Source: Phytophthora colocasiae
Taxonomy: Eukaryota > Oomycota > Peronosporomycetes > Peronosporales > Peronosporaceae
DNA length: 64,000 bases
Assembly: GCA_018806915.1 (NCBI GenBank)
Contig: JAGKQI010000090.1
Location: 2,728,001-2,792,000 of the forward strand
Direction: 5' to 3'
In this document: piece after piece, positions 31,893 through 43,349 of the stretch
How the letters are laid out: each line of letters begins with the position of its first letter
Numbering within the stretch: position 1 is the stretch's first letter
The notes under the pieces: model-generated
What the model was told of the DNA's origin: nothing
Database searches by the model: none
Seen by the model: only the letters and a program-made list of their open reading frames with translations
Program-made: the position numbers and the translations under genes

Positions 31893-32044
31893 TTAATGTA
31901 GGATAAGACAATTCATTCCAGAAGTCAAAACCCTGATACCTTGTCATTCAAACTTCTAGCCAATGAAACCTTATACAGCTCAAATAAATCAAATAAATAT
32001 CCAATCAGCTGACGATAGGGTTAGGTGTTTAGCATTCCAATCAT

Positions 32045-33538
32045 TTGGATTGCTGTTCGTATGCTATGATGAACCTTCTGAATTTTTTTTTCCCACTGGC
32101 ACCTCACTTTGTGGAGTCCGATTTGCCTGGTAGTCACCCATATTCTCAGGAGGAAGATGTATTGTATTGGGACCGACTTGTGGCAGACGACAACACGCTT
32201 CCTCCTCGCAAACGAGAAAGAAAACGTCCAAATATTGCCAGCTATATTACGGAAGTAATCCGAGATGCAGTCAAAGCTATGCCACCTACAACACGTAATT
32301 CGATCACCTCACACATGACAAGCTACTCTATACGTCGAGATGCCGCAGCGAACGCTAATGCGTTGCCAAAGTTGGCGATCCAGTGGATCTCAACGCGTGG
32401 GGATTGGCTACTTGAGTCACTTACCAAGGCTTTTGCCTACATAGGAACCACCACAAAAGAAGATCAGAGCGTCGCGAAAGTATTAGCTGGTTATCGTTCT
32501 CCTGCCTTACCGGTTGTGACGCCATCTATCCGGGACCTTCAGGAGCGACTCACTGTGCTGGAGTATAAGCAGGTTCTCACACTTCGGAGCGAACTCTTTC
32601 GCCATGTCACTGGATTCAACGATGTTCGCTTTAATATCGCCCTTGAGGTCATCAATGCCACATTTGCAGCGTTACTAATCCATCTAGAAAAAGTTCAAAC
32701 AGCAGCTGCATCCTTCGGCGGTGTCACAGTGGTGCATCGCTACCTGTACGAGTTATAACGGGGTGTTGCAGCCACGAATGCTCGTTTGGGGTCGTCTATC
32801 AACCTCAATACTTGTTGGGAATGGGGTGGCCATTTGAAGACTCACTGGCAAGCGGTCAAGCACGGGTAGATCGGTAACGCTGTGGCTGGTGGAGACACAC
32901 TACTGGCGCCGACGTTGCAGAACGTGCTCAATCAATTAGTACTTGTAAATAAAAAATTGTGTCGTCTCGAGGACGCCTATCGACAACTGATTGACCAACC
33001 TCCTTGCGAGACACCACAGTGCTTACTTGCGCAAGTGCATCCACGAGTAGATGCTGCTGGAGCTCCGCCTGTCACACCTGCGATCGCAATGACTTCGACA
33101 ATTGCTGGATGCCTGTTAAATTGGTATACGAATCACATTTGGGAAACTGTTAAGGGAAAGAAGGAGCATAATAAACGAGCAGAATCTAAAGCGGCAGTCA
33201 ACATCATGCTAATACTATACCAGAAGCCTCTCGTGATTCCAGCGGAGCCTGTCAGGAGCCATTGCGATTGCGAAGCATCATATCAGCAGTGGAAGAATGC
33301 TCTGTGGACCTTGGTCGTTGCGATGGATGCTGCTGTGAGCGAGTGTCTCTATGTATTGAACCAGAAAAAACCGACACGCAAAGTGTCATCGCTCAGGAAG
33401 CGCTGGAAACCTTTAAAGCCGACGAACCCGACGCTGTCCAAGCCATAGTCGCTCAGTTCCTGCAAATGAAGGCAAATGGCCAAGTTACTGATGCATGTAC
33501 ACCTGAAACTCACCTCTGGAAGGCGAAAGACTTGGTAT
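32045..33538 (+). pseudogene. Tyrosine-recombinase gene, second Crypton-like family, decayed
   Basis: The frame at 32045-32758 contains an acidic and basic linker and then a recombinase C-terminal domain: SYSIRRDAAANANALPKLAI, QWISTRGDWLLESLTKAFAY, and VAKVLAGY. Here an HxxR box appears to have become YxxR, W/G residues precede the nucleophile, and FAY offers a Tyr candidate. After a stop at 32758 the same protein seems to continue (LNTCWEWGGHL, then ATLQNVLNQLVLVNKKLCRL). The N-terminal catalytic Arg region is missing, cut near 31900-32045 beside the piggyBac terminus. A pseudogene of a mobile element. Confidence 0.55.
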
Positions 33539-33583
33539 AGAGCACTGTCCGGTCTTCACGACACTCTTAACCCTGCATGATCA

Positions 33584-33653
33584 TACCGACGGCTGGTGTC
33601 GAACCAACGTCTAGAGGAGTGACCCTCTCGCTTTGACGTTAAGCTACGTCGGT
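33584..33653 (-). tRNA. tRNA-like sequence, anticodon uncertain, probably pseudogene
   Basis: Read on the minus strand it folds as a cloverleaf. A 7-bp acceptor stem ACCGACG/CGTCGGT is followed by TA, a D stem GCTT/AAGC, an anticodon stem AGAGG/CCTCT, and a perfect T arm GTTGG-TTCGACA-CCAGC containing a full B box. Two faults: the anticodon loop has 6 bases (GTCACT) and the D loop lacks GG. If one loop base was lost, CAC (Val) is the simplest reading. It could also be a tRNA-derived repeat head. Confidence 0.45.
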
Positions 33654-35424
33654 GGTAGAGATATCTGCGAGCCGTGCGTACCGAGAAGTGCCAGAGAAGG
33701 CTGAGACTTGTGTGAGCTGGAAGTAAAACAGGAGCGAGGGAAATGCATGGAGAGCACTGAATTCAGCTCGTCAAGTTTGTTAAAAAAAATATGATCAACC
33801 CAAGTTGTGAGATTCGCGAGAATTGTCACCAGGTGATTGGATCAAGTCGAAAATGCACGTAGTTGGTGATTTCATCGACTACAAGCATAAATGATGATGC
33901 TACAACTGATTTTGGAAACGACGGATACACGTATCTGTTGCAATATCAATTAGAAGAGAGCGATGGATCTCCGTTTCTTGATACTTCTTCAAGTCTAATG
34001 AAGACCGCGAATCATTCGAGCAAGCATTGAATGCGGGGTGGAATACTTCCTTGCGACAAAAGCCTACGATGACAGATTGTATCAATTATGCACGATAATT
34101 CTGTTCTGCAACAACCAAAACCTGTGTAATCGCGCCGGATACTTTGCTCGTCAACCTCATTCTGATTGGTATTTGATGCGCAAGATCTATCGCTGAAACA
34201 AAAAGTCGAGCGTTTCAACAAGGAGTTTGCTACAAAAGAAATTTATGGTTGATTTGATTCCAAGTATCACCCATTATTGAACGAAGGAAAAGTAAAGGGA
34301 ATTGCCGCAGGTTGTGATTCTGGATGAATATGAAGTGAAGGAGAGCAAACCCCCAGTTCATGTTGGCTTACGCTTGTAGTACGTGATATCAGATCCTTCA
34401 AAGATGTAGAACTCAGTAGAGTACGAATCGTTTCAGCAAATGAATAGACTCGAAGCTAGTAGTCTTCAACATCTTCTCAAAAGAACTGAAATTTAGATCA
34501 AAGTCACGATTTTGGCTTGTTCTCGAGTACGAGATACTTCTCCGCCCAATATTCAAGCTTATCAATCACTTGTGTCGAGCCTTCGTAAGACAGTCAAACG
34601 ACAAAGAAACGGTGGGTTGTAATTCGTCAAAAGTCCAAGTTTGAGTCAGCACAGCTTAGACGGTGAAGGACAAGCAGACACAGTGAACATAATTACAAGT
34701 AAGCGCGTTTAGCCTTCCTTCCTCCTCTTCCTAGGTCTGTACTCTAACGTGCGTGCATTTTGGTTGTTTGTGTGTGCTGCTTGACGAACTAGTCGAAGCA
34801 TTGTCGTGACTTTCAACTGCGTGGCGTGAACTGGTTGAGAATCTGAGCGGCAGGCTGTTGACACCGGTGACGCAGAGCATTGCAGCCTGCTGCTCAGTCA
34901 TTGAGGAGGAAGGTAAAGCGCCGGTCTCTCTCTCTCTCAATTACAGCTGAAATGTGCTCCATCATCATGCGCCATTCTGAGTACGTTTGGCGCTTCTTTC
35001 GTGTCGCCAGATCATGCGTTGATGTTGATTTGCATGGGGCTGGCCTTCGGCTTCGTTACCGAACCACCACAGGTGCCAAGCACATCTGTACTCGGAACCT
35101 CAAAGCTTTCTGGAAGTGTGTGCAGTTTGCCATCACTTGGCCAAAAGTAAACAGTAGTTGTCGGTGAAGAACTGTGAGGACGGACCGCATCCGAGCGTGG
35201 CTGATAACACTCTACGCATTGTATCCTCGAGCTGCTGCTGTGTTATACCAGTCCCGTACATCCCTTTTTCTTCCAGTAGCTAAGAAAATCGAGCTGCTAA
35301 AGACTCAAGAAGAGCACAAACGGTAGCCTGAATTTCCTTCTGCAGACCAAACATCACAACGTGAGGGGGAATACCAGTCGCTGTCATCCATGGCGACTCA
35401 TCTCGAACGAGCTCATTCGCAAGA
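33654..35424. other. Gene-poor stretch
   Basis: Frames are short on both strands. The most gene-like is at 34880-35167 on the plus strand, after a CT-rich tract and AATTACAG that resembles a splice acceptor (VARSCVDVDLHGAGLRLRYR, HICTRNLKAFWK). No family is recognised. No tandem repeat, RNA or terminal inverted repeat was noticed. Confidence 0.4.
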
Positions 35425-35549
35425 CATCTTTACAACGCGCTACGCCGGAAAAGACTTGATGTTCGTAGTGAGTGCGTAATAGGAAGCTCCGACGACAGGA
35501 AATCGTAGTGGTATACTAGTGACGCCAAACACAGTTTCATAATTGGCTG

Positions 35550-36850
35550 TTAACTGGCATCATTTCCAAGGTCTGGAAACACGCTAGTGACGCCTTCTCG
35601 AACAATGCTTCTGCTGTTATCTTTGAAATGAGGCGGCAAAATCGCGAACTGTGCGCTGTTAACGGGAAGACCAGCCACCACCCTGTCTAGAAAATGATCG
35701 CCTCCAGCCTCGTAGCGGAAATACCGGTCTTGGACTCCGCCCAACGACCATCCACATCTAAGACACACACTCACGATCGACGGGCCACCCGTACTGCCAT
35801 TGCACGCGTACGTCGCTACCCCTTTTCGCACTGAATAGGTTCCGTAGCCATGCTCACCATCTTGTTTATCCAAGGCACGACTGAAAGCCTTCCGGAAACG
35901 GTTACGCTGCAGCGCACAGGAAAAAGATGACCCGGTCCTTGTCTTGGGCAGCATGCCCAGTACACACCTAGCGCAGTAATACAACATTTTCTGGGTGAGA
36001 AGGGATTCGCATACACATGACGTGGATATTTGGGACAAGTGCCGTCCTGGTTTTCTTTGCTCTTGTGAAATACGATGCCAATGCTGTCATCCTCGTTGCT
36101 TAGATGACCAGAATTAATTGTTTCCACGGGCTGGTGACCGACACATTAAATTCCACTGTAGCGTTAGGAACAAATGCGAAAATCCTCTATCTGAAAGCAG
36201 CAATGTCTCCTTACACGCATGGGCATACGCAGAATAGGGTAACACCAGTTTACCAGCCATTTTAGCCTCACCAGCACTAGTTTGATTCCTCGTAGCCTCG
36301 ATCCTCTTTAGGCCGGCAAAGAACGTCTTCATATCATCTGCATACTCTGTCTGGAGCGCCAGCCGTTGCTGTCTGTAAATGTTCTTCACAGCGCTTCTAT
36401 ACCCTCCTAAAGCAGTGACCTTTAGCGGACGTTCTCCTGCGTTCATTTTGGCAAGTAAAAATGCCTCAAAGTGCTGCGGTGAGAAGAAGAAGATGAAATT
36501 ATTTGATTAACTAGATGTGCTGCGGTGAGAACATTGACATTTAGACCACCATTATCATCAATGAAGCTCTCAGCGTCGGCTGTGTAGCACGAAGCCGTGC
36601 TGCGATACCACGAATATAGCTTCGGTACGCGGTCTGAGTTCGGGAAGAAGTGCACGCGTTTCTCACATTCTCAGCACTAAGTACTCGCTCCTCGTGGGCG
36701 CGGGATAGTGTAAGCTCTGTGTTGCTGTTAGAGGTGGCTGGTGGGGCTTGAACCATCCGATAGAAGACGAGTGGTGGAGGAGGGTGATCTGCAATGCTGA
36801 GGCGGATGCCAATACGCTTGACCTACATGTACGACAGGCAACACGCTGTT
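35550..36850 (-). pseudogene. Crypton tyrosine recombinase, copy 1
   Basis: Coding pieces in three frames: an N-terminal part near 36540-36800 (ERVLSAENVRNACTSSRTQT, AYRSYIRGIAARL), a middle part at 36114-36446 (GERPLKVTALGGYRSAVKNI, LQWNLMCRS with the box I Arg), and a C-terminal part at 35550-36038 (GTYSVRKGVATYACNG, RCGWSLGGVQDRYFRYE). Cryptons insert by site-specific recombination with an Arg-His-Arg-Tyr active site. Copy 2 has GTHSVRKG, so the catalytic His is Tyr here. Frames are also broken by a 46-bp insertion at 36486-36531 and by further shifts near 36120 and 35900. Inactive. Confidence 0.8.
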
Positions 36851-36884
36851 AACTGCTTTCGCAGTCACTGACGACATTGAGACC

Positions 36885-37180
36885 ACGCAATGTCGTCGCC
36901 GACTCGTCGGAGTTACGACATTGAAAGAAAAACCTGGCAGGAATTAATACACCTAACCGCACAGCAAAAAGTGCATTCATACAAATAGTAAGTAAGATGG
37001 TGTATCTTATGGCATTCCCTTACGCGTTCGGGGCAAGTACTGTTCGTAGACAAGGTGTTAATGAGTACGATGAGGCGGACGATGAAGCTGCAGCCCTCGC
37101 GGACTCGCTATATGCTGAGTCGTGTGAATGTTTCCCTTCCCAAAAAGACTCAAATCAGAGCGGAAGTCGGCAACACTAAC
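36885..37180 (+). pseudogene. Small divergent gene of the Crypton block
   Basis: Two short exon-like frames are conserved in both copies of the block: YDIERKTWQELIHLTAQQKV followed by GTAAGTAAG (a good donor), then MVYLMAFPYAFGASTVRRQG and an acidic/Ala segment. In copy 2 the counterpart is on the minus strand at about 49113-49430. It is divergent from the recombinase. Conservation between copies may reflect only recent duplication. No function is known. Confidence 0.35.
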
Positions 37181-37358
37181 TCAGCTGGTAGAATTAACGG
37201 CCCGAACAATCGATGAAATGCGTTTAGCTATGGTTGATACATCATTTGAGATTCATGTGTTTTCGTAAGACAAATCTTGTGTTTGCGTCCGACAGTAGGT
37301 CTTACTTTTGGCCATCAACGTGAACTGATTATCTTCCTTTTGTCTTGTTTTTTACTTA

Positions 37359-38070
37359 AGGGAAATGGTCAATTAAGAGCCGTGTCAGAATCGGTACAAG
37401 CTCTCGATCATTCCTCGGCAACCACTTTGAAAGGGGTAAAAAGCAACACAGTTCTAGAAAGTGCATTCTCTCCACGATTTGTTTAAGATTATTACATCTG
37501 CGAGCGAATGAAACCGCGACCAAGGCACGCGTTGCTGTGGAGCCCACAATTTTGCCGGTCTTGCCAATTAAGAGCCGCTTTTTACCTTGCTTTCACTAAG
37601 AAGAACGCGTCCCGAAAATTTGCCAGCTGGAGGTATAGGGCTACTCCATCTTTTAATATTCAGTATCTAATATCAAATATACCAGTATATACATTACTGT
37701 AGGTGAAGGCTGATCACTGCTATAATTCAAGTGCTGACAGCTCGAGCCTTGAGGGCCCTTCGGGGAGCAGGGTTGTCGCTTTCTCTTTTCTGTTACCTTG
37801 GTTGACTGTAAGTTCTTGCAGGACTTCATGGGTTAGCCAACGTCCACCCACAGTCGTATAGTCCGGGCGTCCTTTGGTCTTCGTAATTGAATGGTTGTGG
37901 CGCTAAAACTTTAAGGGTTTTCCGCCATATTTTTGAATAGAAATGTGGAGGTATTCGTACTTATGACGTATTAGCGAATAAGAGGTGGTAAAACTCAAAA
38001 ACACTGCATGATAGGTCAAAATGGAGGATGGCTCTTAATTGGCAATCGGCTCTTAATTGACCATTTCCCT
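37359..38070. mobile_element. MITE of Tc1/mariner type (712 bp)
   Basis: Perfect 23-bp terminal inverted repeats begin AGGGAAATGGTCAATTAAGA at both ends, flanked by TA at 37357-37358 and 38071-38072. The matching block at 48978-48979 has a single TA and no insert, an empty site. Subterminal copies of the motif caattaagagccg occur at about 37566 and just inside the right end. No transposase frame is present. The TIR differs from those of the two Tc1-like elements at 1-804 and 3481-6141, so its mobiliser is another family. Confidence 0.9.
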
Positions 38071-38153
38071 TACACATTTTCGCAACCACAACTTTTGTTC
38101 AGTCAATAGTACGTCACGGTGTCGTACCTCTTGGCCAAAAAGAGTTGTCTTAA

Positions 38154-41100
38154 CACCTTCCTTCCGAACGGTACTCGCCTCAGACGGCTAAGTGGATGTC
38201 GTAAGATACGCCATAATAAGTCACTAGATGTTTGTATGAGCCATCTGTTTGGCTTGCGGGAAGATGTATAAATTGTCAACAGGGTTTTCAGGCAATGTCG
38301 TAACTCATACCGCATTGTGATAGAGTTATGATGGCTCAATGTCGTATCTAACTCCTATTGTTGTCAGCAGATGATCAGGGACATGCACTTCTACGCAACT
38401 CATTCCAGAAAACACACAATAGAAGGTACGTTGGCTCAACAATTTTGTATTCAATTGCACTAAACTTACCACTCATCAACTGATACGCAGCCTACCAGAC
38501 GATGCCTCGCCACCACTCCCTTCATTGTCGCCATCGCCGCCGTCCACATCTTCCTCACGGCGAAGCTGCAGTTCTCGCTTTGTCTTTTTGCGCTTTCCTG
38601 CGCTCTGCCCAGGCCGACGCAGCACGACACGCTTCCCCAAGCTGGCTGGAATGTCCTGACCTGCCCCAAAGTCCTCGTGCCAAATCTCGAAACAGGTCTT
38701 AGGGACGCCCTTGAAGTCGCGGCGGATCTTGTTGCAGAGCCAGCACTTGGCATTGTCAATGGAGCACCTCTCGCAGAAGTATGTCGTGGCAAAAGACTTC
38801 TTTTTCTCCGTCCGTAAAAGTGCACAAACCTTCCACGACCGTTGGCGGCGTTTCTGGACCCCGCTAACGGTGACCCAGTCGTCTACCTGCTGGAGAGTAT
38901 GTGTCAGTCGCACAGGTGATCGTCGGCGTTTCTGGCTGGAAGCAGGTGGAGTAGCTTGAACCCCAGCGAAGTCCTCGGCCTTGAGCTGCAAGAGCTGGTT
39001 CTGAAGAACCGCAAACCACTCCGACCTCTGCATCGCGACCGTGCCTTTGATCTTCGCCGCCTCTTTATGGCTGAGGAACGCGTTCACGAGCGCGAGGTCC
39101 AAGAACCCCAAGAACAACCCCTTGTAGTACTTAGTAAAGCGCGTGGACATTTGCAACGAATAACTCTGGAGGCGGAGTTGATCATGACGATCTACTCCGT
39201 CCATCCAGTTCTGGTAGTCGTTGACAGACCGAGGGCACCCCACTTCCAAAGCGCCCACACGCTTGATCTTCCGCTGAATAGTCGACGCTGTCATGGCGGA
39301 TCCTGTGCACAAGTAGTACACAGGCTTCCGGTCCCACCAAAGACATGAGATGAGTGCGGGAACAGCGACTGAGCGCGAGAAGAGGAACGAGCCACGGGGA
39401 ACGCTGGCTGGACGCGTTTTGCGCTTGGACTGGAGTGCCTTGTTGAAACCCAAACGATTCGTCTGAACAGTCCCCACCACGTACACGTTCTTCTTTAGAA
39501 GCTCCACAGCGAGGAGAACAGAGGAATAAAACCTGTCTACCACGACCGCATGCCAGTTATGGCGTGATTCAGGAGTGAAGACAGCCGTCAGGTTCCGAAG
39601 TACGGCAGCTGCGCCAGTCTTGAAGTCAATTGGGTTGTCTACTCCTTCACGCTTTCCCACATAAACTTCGAATCTAGTACAGTTACGACATCGAGAGCTG
39701 TTAGTATGTGCTGCATCGCGTAAGTTACGACATAGAAAAAAGGCCAAAAAAATACCTGTGGCAGTACGCAGTCTTTGCGTCACACAGCATAAACAGTTTG
39801 GAGCCGTATCGGTGAGGCTTGTCCGACATGAACATTCGCGTGGGGTTGCGCCTAGATGTTGCAGGTAGGACGCCTTCATCGAAAGAGAAGATGGCTGGAA
39901 GGGACCAACCTGACAAGAATCGTTCTTGGATCTTGTCCACTACAGGACGAAGCTTCCATATCTTATCGCGGCCGTGGTCTACGGAATTGTCAACAAAGTG
40001 AAGATCACGTAGGATACTGTTGCAGCGGTCACGGCTCATGTACCGTCCAAAGATTCCAGTAGGTATGGCCCTGTCCTCGACCATTGACCAATGAGCAGCG
40101 AAGCGCCGTTTCTGGGGGCACAGCATACGTGCCACCAGTAGTCCAACCACATGAAGAATCTCGTGTGCACCATAGGCTTGCGTTGCCCTCAAGCGGCGGG
40201 CAATTTGTACGACGGTCTCACGCTGGCGTCCGGACTGCCGCGCAGCCATTTTTTCTGCTCGTTTATCCAGTTGCTGCAAGTAGTAGCGGTTAGTCTCGGT
40301 GGTGATTGTTACCCAGAGGGATTTCGGTACGAAGTAGAACAGTGTTAGAAGTGGTGACCGCCATGCATCAAGTAGTTCGCCCACAGGTCTCGCCTCTTCA
40401 TCGCCCAATCCAGGGTACGAAGGAGTGTCCGTCTCGAACTCCGCCGATGGTTCACTCCACTCCATCGCCCGCAAAGTGTTCTCGCGCTCCTGAAGAGCCG
40501 CTTTGTTCAAAGTAGTATCATCAACATGCAGCGACGCAAGGAAAGCTTGATCCATTTCCTCAGCGTCACTGTCAGAGAGGTCGTCACCCTCCTCATCAAT
40601 TTCACCAACACGAGAATCCCAGTCGTCGTCAACGATCCCAGCACCATCGCTCTCGTCGCCGGAGCTGAACTCTTCGTACTCACTACTGCTCTCCCCGTCC
40701 TGCAAAACGTTTACGTCAGCGTTCGGTCTTGCCGGGATCCTAATTCGCCGAGTAGGAGCAGCGAGCGGAGTGACAGCATGTTCGTCCTCCTTCTCCTTCT
40801 CCAACCCTGATGCCTCAGACAGTAAATGCAAACTGGCTGCCGCATCTCGTTGCTCCTCGTCCGGGTGGAGATCTCTTTGCGAGAGATCAAACGCTCTAGC
40901 TACTGCATCCTGGGAGAGATCAGGCTGTGATGCATCAGATTCTGGACCAAACAACTCGTTGACGGTGTTCTGCGACAGCTGAACACTAGTGTCGATCTGC
41001 GACGGCCGAATGGTGACGTCGTCAGTGCCACCACCTTCTGCTTCCTCCCCTACGTTCTCATCACCAACTACATCCTCTAATCCGTCCTCGGACGAACACT

Positions 41101-41573
41101 CCTCGTCCTCCACCAGCAAGCCGGACCGGAATGCGTACTCAACTACAGCATGCTCACCAACCAGTACATTCCCATCCTTTGGACAGGTATACGTCCACTC
41201 AGTCTGGATCCCGGACGGCCGTTTCGACGTCCACCCAGCAGCTCTGAGCTGTCGCCATAGGTGCCCGAAGTCGACGTCGTGCCTGGGGGCGGTGGGGGTG
41301 GGTGGTTTCTCTCGGCGACTGGACCTCATGTGCGTTGGGCTGCAAAATCAGGAATGAGTGGTCTGGACCACAATCTGTATCCACCACCCATCCTCTGACC
41401 TGGTTATGTGAACTTGTCGCAGAGACCTCTAGCAACTTATGCGTTGCAGTACACTTGATTAAAGTATTGGAATTTCGTTTCTGAGCCATTTTCTAATATA
41501 AATCGGGATATGTCGTATAATACGACATACGAAAATAGTTACGTCGTATTATACGACGTCCGGAAGGAAGGTG
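38154..41573 (-). mobile_element. Complete piggyBac element (3420 bp)
   Basis: TTAA flanks at 38150-38153 and 41574-41577. The 13-bp terminal repeat CACCTTCCTTCCG is exact at both ends. Copy 2 of the surrounding block has a single uninterrupted TTAA at 48901-48904, so both boundaries are fixed. The motif GTCGTA recurs near both ends (for example 38198 and 41508-41558, including palindromes such as acgtcgtattatacgacgt). These are possible transposase-binding sites. It contains one two-exon transposase gene without visible lesions. Confidence 0.93.
38476..41329 (-). CDS. piggyBac transposase (2 exons, 923 aa)
   Basis: Exons 39756-41329 and 38476-39673 are joined across an 81-nt GT-AG intron, giving one uninterrupted frame from ATG at 41329. 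The first 70 residues form a small globular domain (DFGHLWRQLRAAGWTSKRPS). About 250 acidic, disordered residues follow, then the piggyBac core: FSFDEGVLPATSRRNPTRMF (first Asp), AVVVDRFYSSVLLAVELL (second Asp) and WMDGVDRHDQLRLQ (third Asp). The C-terminus has a Cys-rich cross-brace (FCERCSIDNAKCWLCNKIRR, FEIWH) that binds the termini in this family. Basic tail. Probably functional. Confidence 0.92.
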
Positions 41574-42034
41574 TTAAGGCCAGCATTAACATGTAAAAAA
41601 ACAACAGGCAGGAGTCCTATCTACCAGCTTTCACGGTAGGATATTACAGCTACTACGCTATCATGTAGTTGATTGCGATGTACTCCTGATGCATTCCGCT
41701 GCTGATTATTCCATGACATTTATTTACGCGGTTTTAACTGAGCGTTGGCTCCTAGTACTACTAGGCTAGTTTCTCTCAGAACCACGCCGGAAGTTGAGAA
41801 AATCTCATGCAATGCTTGTCTCTGGTGATACCAGTTCGGGCAGCAGGAAGTTGCTTGTTGTAGTACAGACAATTTCTTTGCATCGATGAATGATTGACTT
41901 TAATTCTACATTACTACGTAGTACTATTTAAAATGTTTGAAAGCATTTAAAAACGAAAACGAAAACGCAATGGTTTCAAAAGCATTTCTGTAATCAAGTA
42001 TTAAGCTTGTGCTGATGTGCTACTTTCCACTCGC

Positions 42035-42830
42035 TTACCACGGTAGTTCGATGCCAGGCATCGTGGGGTCTGCGTTCAAAAACTTGCCAGTGTCCTTGAT
42101 CGTCACTTTCGAGACGATATCGGCGATGGCTGCCGCAACATCAACAGGCTTCAACGAACCTTGACCACCGGTGAGCTCCGTGTCCACATATCCCGGATGG
42201 ACAGCCACCACAGCCACGTTGCTCTCTCGCAGATCCACAGCAAGCGAGCGCGTATTCATGTTGAGGGCCGCTTTGGACATGCTGTACGCGTACTGGCCGT
42301 TAAAGAACATGGCGTTCGCATCCGTGTTGCTGGTAATACTACTCAGTAACGAAGAGATCTGAATGACGGACGCAGCTCCGTGAAGCTTAGCGGCAAGTTG
42401 TAGATTGGACTGTAGAGCGCGTGTGACGAGGAATGGCCCCACCGCATTCACCGCCACAGCGTTCAAGAGCAGTTGCTTCGTTGGCTTGACGATGTCCGTA
42501 AGCCAACCAGTGCCGGCGTTGTTGATGACCAAATCAATGGCCACTCCTTCCAGTTCCGCAGCAGCCTCGGCCACGGGAAGCTTCGTCACTCGTGTCCATA
42601 GTGACGACCTTGAACGGCTTAAGCGCCGTAAGCTGTATGAAGAACACGATTTAACGTTAGAAGTAGGAACACATTTCTTAACCAATGGTGGATCGTACCT
42701 TGTCGGTGTTGCTATTCGCACGGGCGGTACCAATGACATTCCAGCCAGCCTTGATAAAGTTTGTGGCGAGGGCGAGGCCAATGCCGCGAGTGCTCCCCGT
42801 GATGAGAACTGTTTTCAAAGTAGATGCCAT
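42035..42830 (-). pseudogene. SDR copy 1 (one-base insertion)
   Basis: Exons 42699-42830 and 42035-42632 follow the same two-exon plan as copy 3. An extra G in the run near 42578 (cacgggaag against cacggaag in the other copies) breaks the frame about 20 codons into exon 2. The remainder of the reading frame is unchanged, including the NNAG, YxxxK and C-terminal sequence. Either a real null allele or an assembly error in a collapsed tandem repeat. Confidence 0.85.
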
Positions 42831-43349
42831 AATGAAGAGTGTGGTCTCGTGAGTCAGTTCACGAATTTTCAGAAATGAGCTCTCGCGTTGCCGGTAACGT
42901 AGGTCAAGCGTATTGGCAACAGGCAGGAGTCCTATCTACCAGCTTTCATGGTAGGATATTACAGCTACTACGCTATCATGTAGTTGATTGCGATGTACGC
43001 CTGATGCATTCCGCTGCTGATTATTCCATGACATTTATTTACGCGGTTTTAACTGAGCGTTGGCTCCTAGTACTACTAGGCTAGTTTCTCTCAGAACCAC
43101 GCCGGAAGTTGAGAAAATCTCATGCAATGCTTGTCTCTGGTGATACCAGTTCGGGCAGCAGGAAGTTGCTTGTTGTAGTACAGACAATTTCTTTGCATCG
43201 ATGAATGATTGACTTTAATTCTACATTACTACGTAGTACTATTTAAAATGTTTGAAAGCATTTAAAAACGAAAACGAAAACGCAATGGTTTCAAAAGCAT
43301 TTCTGTAATCAAGTATTAAGCTTGTGCTGATGTGCTACTTTCCACTCGC

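Larger units (their letters stand above)
35425..41590 (-). mobile_element. Crypton-like block, copy 1, with two nested insertions
   Basis: This block is the inverted homologue of 48888-50917. Similarity starts at catctt near 35425 and ends at about ggccagcattaac near 41590. It holds a tyrosine-recombinase gene on the minus strand and a small divergent gene. Compared with copy 2 it has gained a MITE (37359-38070) and a piggyBac element (38154-41573). No terminal repeats were found, as expected for Cryptons. True element ends may lie inside the shared segment, because the duplicated block can include flanking DNA. Confidence 0.7.

Noticed and set aside
31853..31896. Helitron 3' end (hairpin near terminus)
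   Set aside because: The hairpin is not followed by CTRR, it is present at both ends in inverted orientation, and no Rep/helicase is present.
42405..42878. Plus-strand frames opposite the SDR copies, up to 157 codons
   Set aside because: They are exact antisense shadows of the SDR gene, recur in each unit and have no family features.
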